Below, piece by piece: positions 60,580 through 64,000 of a stretch of DNA of 64,000 nt. The translations under genes and the position numbers were made by a program. The notes under the pieces are model-generated. The model searched no databases, was not told the DNA's origin, and saw only the letters and a program-made list of their open reading frames with translations. Position 1 is the stretch's first letter. Each line of letters starts with the position of its first letter. The stretch comes from Paragyromitra xinjiangensis (lineage: Eukaryota; Ascomycota; Pezizomycetes; Pezizales; Discinaceae): contig JBCAMK010000003.1 of NCBI GenBank assembly GCA_038503065.1, positions 310,001 through 374,000 of the forward strand, written 5' to 3'.

Positions 60580-62004
60580 ATGAGGTCTTTGATTACCCTC
60601 ATCTTCATTTTCGCCTATCTTTACATCGTAACTGCCCTAGCGGTACCTCACCTCCACCCAGAGGAGTCAAAAATCGACATTGCGATCAAGCTTGCTGCAG
60701 CTAACGTTCCCGAGGACGATCATTGTTTCTCAAAAAACGATGAAAATAACGCTTACGAAGGAGAATACTTTCCCAACCAAGACGAGATCCATGCTGCTAC
60801 TACAGACAAAAGCTTTCTCAGGAAGAGAGATGAAAGTTTCCTCCCTTACGAACACGATGATGACATCAGTGACTTCCTTGAGCTAAGTGATGTCAGCTAC
60901 ATTGATGAAATAGATAAAGAGTATTATTTAAAGAGGAGAATCTCTCTCGATGCATCATGGGAGACAGACGCAGGGTACTTCCATATCGGAAACCAAGATT
61001 TTGACTTTCTCGACAAGAGAGACGAGGACTTCTTCGAAGAGATAGATGTAGATGGTCTCTCCTGGAAGAGAAATATGCTCGATGGGAATGGAGGTCTCCT
61101 TAACGAATGTCTATGGAAATTCAAGAAAGACGATAACTGCATCGAGAGGAATGATGAAAACAAGCTTGGGAAGAGAAACGGAGAAGACTATCCCGAGCTT
61201 GATTACCAAAATCATTGGAGATTTACAAGGGATGAAGATGTTGCTGACGTAGGCGACGAGAAGTACTGGACATTCAGGAGGGTTGAGGACTATGCTGATG
61301 AGGCAGATCATAGCTATGCCTTGATGAAAGATGACTATTACGATGATAGGGAGAAAGAATATCTCAGGAAGAGATATGAGGATTATTCGGGTGAAGGTGG
61401 CAAGTACTTTTCAAGGGGAGATGGATATTTCCTTGACAGCGAAGCAGAAGCGGATCTAAACCAAGAAATGTCTGAATGGTCCTTCAAAGAGGTGGAAGAC
61501 AATCACAGCTGGAAAACAGAAGATAAAGGGGTTTGCGATGCTTATGATTATACTAATGAGATTAATGATCACCTCTGCGGAGCTGAGATGGATGGAGGCA
61601 AGTGTAGCCTTGGGACAGGCAAAGCCTTTAAGTCTCCAACTCGCCTCGCAAACCAGGCCCCAAGCGATCTTTCTGCGAAAAATGACTACCTATGTGAGAC
61701 GACTGAAGGCTCTCCAGTAGTCAAAGACGTCGTTGACATCGCTACTAAGTTCATTAACGGGAAGAAGAAGTTGCGGTGTAGAGCTGGGAACATGCTGGGC
61801 TCGAATTGCACGAAGCTTGGAGGCCTTGGAAGCGCTCAGATTGGTATCTGTTCGATTCATAGTGGATGGTTCGTGTATTGCGATAATGTAGGAAAGTACG
61901 TTCTGGAGTTAAGCAAGCGTTGCAAGCGCGAGATCAAGGGGACCTGGAGGGTCGGAGGAACTATTTTCCATGAAGATAGGAGAGGTCGTTTGATTGTTTA
62001 TTAG
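60580..62004 (+). CDS. Secreted acidic protein with repeated KEX2-type sites and Cys-rich C-terminus
   Basis: Intronless, 474 residues. The start is the ATG at 60580, six bases into the open frame. Residues 1-21 form a signal peptide (hydrophobic LITLIFIFAYLYIVTALA). Residues 22-310 are Asp/Glu/Tyr-rich and carry dibasic sites at about 81-83, 118-120, 146-147, 163-164, 198-199, 233-234 and 263-265, usually in an aromatic-x-x-(K/R)R-(D/E) setting and 17-37 residues apart. This fits degenerate KEX2-processed repeat proteins, which release peptides. The last 155 residues hold nine cysteines and a compact-looking domain (YLCETTEGSPVVKDV, then CRAGNMLGSNC, ICSIHSGWFVYCDNVGKY and VGGTIFHEDRRG) that may belong to the KP4/SMK-like killer-toxin fold group; that link is tentative. 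Could be an effector, pheromone-like or antifungal precursor. Confidence 0.72.
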   Translation: MRSLITLIFIFAYLYIVTALAVPHLHPEESKIDIAIKLAAANVPEDDHCFSKNDENNAYEGEYFPNQDEIHAATTDKSFLRKRDESFLPYEHDDDISDFLELSDVSYIDEIDKEYYLKRRISLDASWETDAGYFHIGNQDFDFLDKRDEDFFEEIDVDGLSWKRNMLDGNGGLLNECLWKFKKDDNCIERNDENKLGKRNGEDYPELDYQNHWRFTRDEDVADVGDEKYWTFRRVEDYADEADHSYALMKDDYYDDREKEYLRKRYEDYSGEGGKYFSRGDGYFLDSEAEADLNQEMSEWSFKEVEDNHSWKTEDKGVCDAYDYTNEINDHLCGAEMDGGKCSLGTGKAFKSPTRLANQAPSDLSAKNDYLCETTEGSPVVKDVVDIATKFINGKKKLRCRAGNMLGSNCTKLGGLGSAQIGICSIHSGWFVYCDNVGKYVLELSKRCKREIKGTWRVGGTIFHEDRRGRLIVY

Positions 62005-62631
62005 ATATCGAGCGATCGTCAGGTGTCCGGGTCCGTTTGACTTAAGTCTTAGTTTGTTGGTCTACTAGGCATCAGGAATAATGGAAAGAAAAAGCGTTGT
62101 TTCCCTCGACTTCCCCGTGAAATGAACATAGCCATAGGTAAAGTGATGACTAGTCACAGTTCATCACTCGAGAGTTAATTGTGACCCAAAGTGGGGGGAG
62201 ACTTGGCAGAATACGTATGTAGGTTCACATGCCCCGCGGCAGTCGTACGGCAGTCAGATCCCCGGTTATCGTCCACTCAAGGCAGCAGTTTGGCCTCGTC
62301 CCTTTCGACATCAGGAACATATCCAAACAGCAAAGAACAACATTCCGGCTCAATTAAGAAAACCGGAGCCTGCATGAGGAAGCGCTGGGACATGGCGACG
62401 TGTTCAGCAAATCTCTAACCGGAAGCAGTCGAGAGAGCAAGGGTATCTGGACGAATGCAGGATTCCGAGTCCAGGGATCTCGGGTAGACAACCCTGACCC
62501 TGACCCTAAGCCTTACCTTGACTCCCCAGAGCTTTGTGGCAAGCTGATCTGGTCCACTGACCCTCACGGGACCGCGCAGACAGAATCTCAACGCCATAAA
62601 ACATTCCGTTCTTAGCCATCACGTTTCTGCC
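62005..62631. other. Spacer with a short CCCTGA/CCCTAA run
   Basis: About 630 nt without a gene. At 62491-62511 there are three tandem CCCTGA/CCCTAA-like units, similar to the fungal telomere repeat complement but too short to be called telomeric. Confidence 0.45.
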
Positions 62632-64000
62632 ATGAAGAAGAAGACGATCCTGCTTTGTTTCATTCACGGTTTCAAGGTGCGCTTTAGCTAGTATTCCCTG
62701 GTTTCTGGCCTTTTTTTATCTCTTTTCTTTCTTAGGCTAGGCTAATTGGGTCCAATAATTGTAGGGAGACGATGGCACGTTCGATGCTTTCCCGCAAGTA
62801 AGCTTCTCTAGATCAACAACTTGACAAAATGAAACGAGACACAAGATACTAATGTTTTCCCAGGATCTCAAAGTCCTCGTCGGTAATGCTTTCCCACAGC
62901 TCAATGTCAAAGTTGTCATTTACCCACGTTACGAGACCCGCGGCGATCTCGCCAGCAGCGTCGCGAACTTCCGAGAATGGTTCCTTCCCACTCCTGCTTT
63001 CCTGATCATCCTCACCGGTTCTAACAAAAATGCATGCAGGCTCCAAACGCGTGTAATAGACCTTGAAGTCGCCGCCGGCACCCCCTCCCCCATAATCGAA
63101 CCCTCTGTCCGGACCATCCTCGTAGCCCACTCTATGGGCGGCATCGTAGCTGCAGACGCACTACTCAACATCCTCGACGATGAATCCGTCACCCTCTCGA
63201 ACGGCCGTCGTCACAAGAAAGGAACCGGTTTCATGTTCCCATACATTCAAGGCATCCTCGCATTCGACACCCCATACCTTGGCCTCTCCCCCGCAATCTT
63301 TGCCTACGGCGCCGATACCCACCTACGAAGCGCCTCAACAGCCATCTCCCAGATCTCCACCCTCGCATCCGGACTACTAGCCTCCAAAGCCGCATCCGAA
63401 GGCAGCAACGTCGTACAGAAAAAACACGACGCAAAAGAAGCAACTAAACGCTCCAGCCCATCTTCATCCAAACGCCGTTCCTCCCGCTCCTCTTCCCGCA
63501 CCAAAGAACCCATCCCCCCACCTCCACCCGCTGTCCCGCCAGCCGGCCTATTCGGTGGCTGGGGCAAGGTTATAGCATATGCAGGCGCTGCTGGCATCCT
63601 CGCTGCAGGCGGCGCTGTGGCTTACTTTAAGCGTGATGAACTGAGCCAAGGTTACACGTGGGTGGCCTCCCATATGGAGTTCGTAGGCGCGCTTATGAAA
63701 AACGAGGAGCTACGTACACGGACGAAACGCGCGACGACCGTTCCGGGTGTGGGGTTTGCGGATTTCTATACTGCGCTTGGGGAGCGCGGGGCGGATAAAG
63801 GTGAACGTACGTTCGTTTTACTGCCGAGTCAGAATAGTGAGGAGTATAAGTTATTCCACCGCTGCGTGAATCCTAGAGTAAAGGATGAGGTTGAAGCACA
63901 TGTTAGTATGTTTAGCCCGAAGACGAATCCGTGGTATTATGAAATGAGTCAAGCTGCGAGGGACCAAATTGTGGAATGGACAAAGGGAAGTTGGAGTGAG
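62632..64000 (+). CDS. Alpha/beta hydrolase (DUF676/lipase-like), membrane-anchored, 5' part
   Basis: Exons 62632-62676, 62765-62797, 62864-62979 and 63040 to beyond the window encode about 385 residues. The N-terminus ILLCFIHGFKGDDGTF is the oxyanion region of the serine-hydrolase fold; the nucleophile Ser lies in ILVAHSMGGIVAADALL. FPYIQGILAFDTPYLGL follows. A basic Ser/Arg/Lys linker and Pro run precede a single hydrophobic segment (GGWGKVIAYAGAAGILAAGGAVAYF), then a soluble stretch continuing to the edge, with WYYEMSQAARDQIVEW near the end. The catalytic Asp and His are not visible before the edge. The arrangement fits the fungal hydrolases annotated as lipase/serine esterase-like; substrate unknown. 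Confidence 0.82.

Noticed and set aside
62491..62511. Telomere-like CCCTGA/CCCTAA repeats
   Set aside because: Only about three imperfect units and a gene on either side; too short to be an interstitial telomere.

Overview
The window is nuclear DNA of a filamentous ascomycete (Pezizomycotina). The evidence is intron-containing genes with short introns (about 40-120 nt, often with CTAAC/CTAAT branch sites), CT-rich leaders, no operons, and a gene set typical of that group (Atg22, Med14, a MIC26/27-type MICOS subunit, an IQ-motif protein, a cyanovirin-N homology protein). I cannot fix the class or genus. All gene models below were built by hand from open frames, splice sites and family motifs; the reading frame closes across every junction I used.

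Layout: 1-1025 (-) 5' end of the vacuolar efflux gene atg22, cut by the window edge. 1026-7975 is gene-poor, with a decayed inverted-repeat element and a few ORFs of doubtful status. 7976-12435 holds med14 (+) and a MICOS Mic26/27-type gene (-), convergent. 12436-20953 is a decayed, gene-free tract with fragments of old coding sequence. 20954-24915 holds a Cwf19L1/Drn1-like RNA-processing gene and an Rtg2/exopolyphosphatase gene, both (+). 24916-30376 is gene-poor, with an old direct duplication and one small cyanovirin-N-type lectin gene (-). 30377-33225 is cullin-3 (-). 36105-36734 is an unrecognised protein with a basic tail (+). 37547-39152 is a zinc alcohol dehydrogenase (-). 41149-44980 is a long secreted repeat protein with two cupredoxin domains (+). 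44981-47295 carries Pol III-like (SINE-like) remnants. 47296-49651 is an IQ-motif protein (-), 50680-51247 the SF3b p14 splicing subunit (+), 55329-57233 a hexokinase (+), 60580-62004 a secreted acidic protein with repeated dibasic sites and a Cys-rich C-terminus (+), and 62632-64000 the 5' part of a membrane-anchored alpha/beta hydrolase (+).

The housekeeping genes do not form a pathway; they are islands in a repeat-decayed background. Three accessory genes stand out: the cyanovirin-N lectin, the Thr/Glu-repeat cupredoxin surface protein, and the KEX2-site-rich secreted protein. All three look like exported or wall/host-facing proteins, though export of the lectin is not shown by the sequence. 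Several gene-structure oddities are visible: a 5-nt microexon, a 6-nt terminal exon, a probable GC-AG intron, an ATG-free 700-nt leader upstream of med14, and an ADH gene with a potential in-frame mitochondrial presequence that collides with a TATA box.
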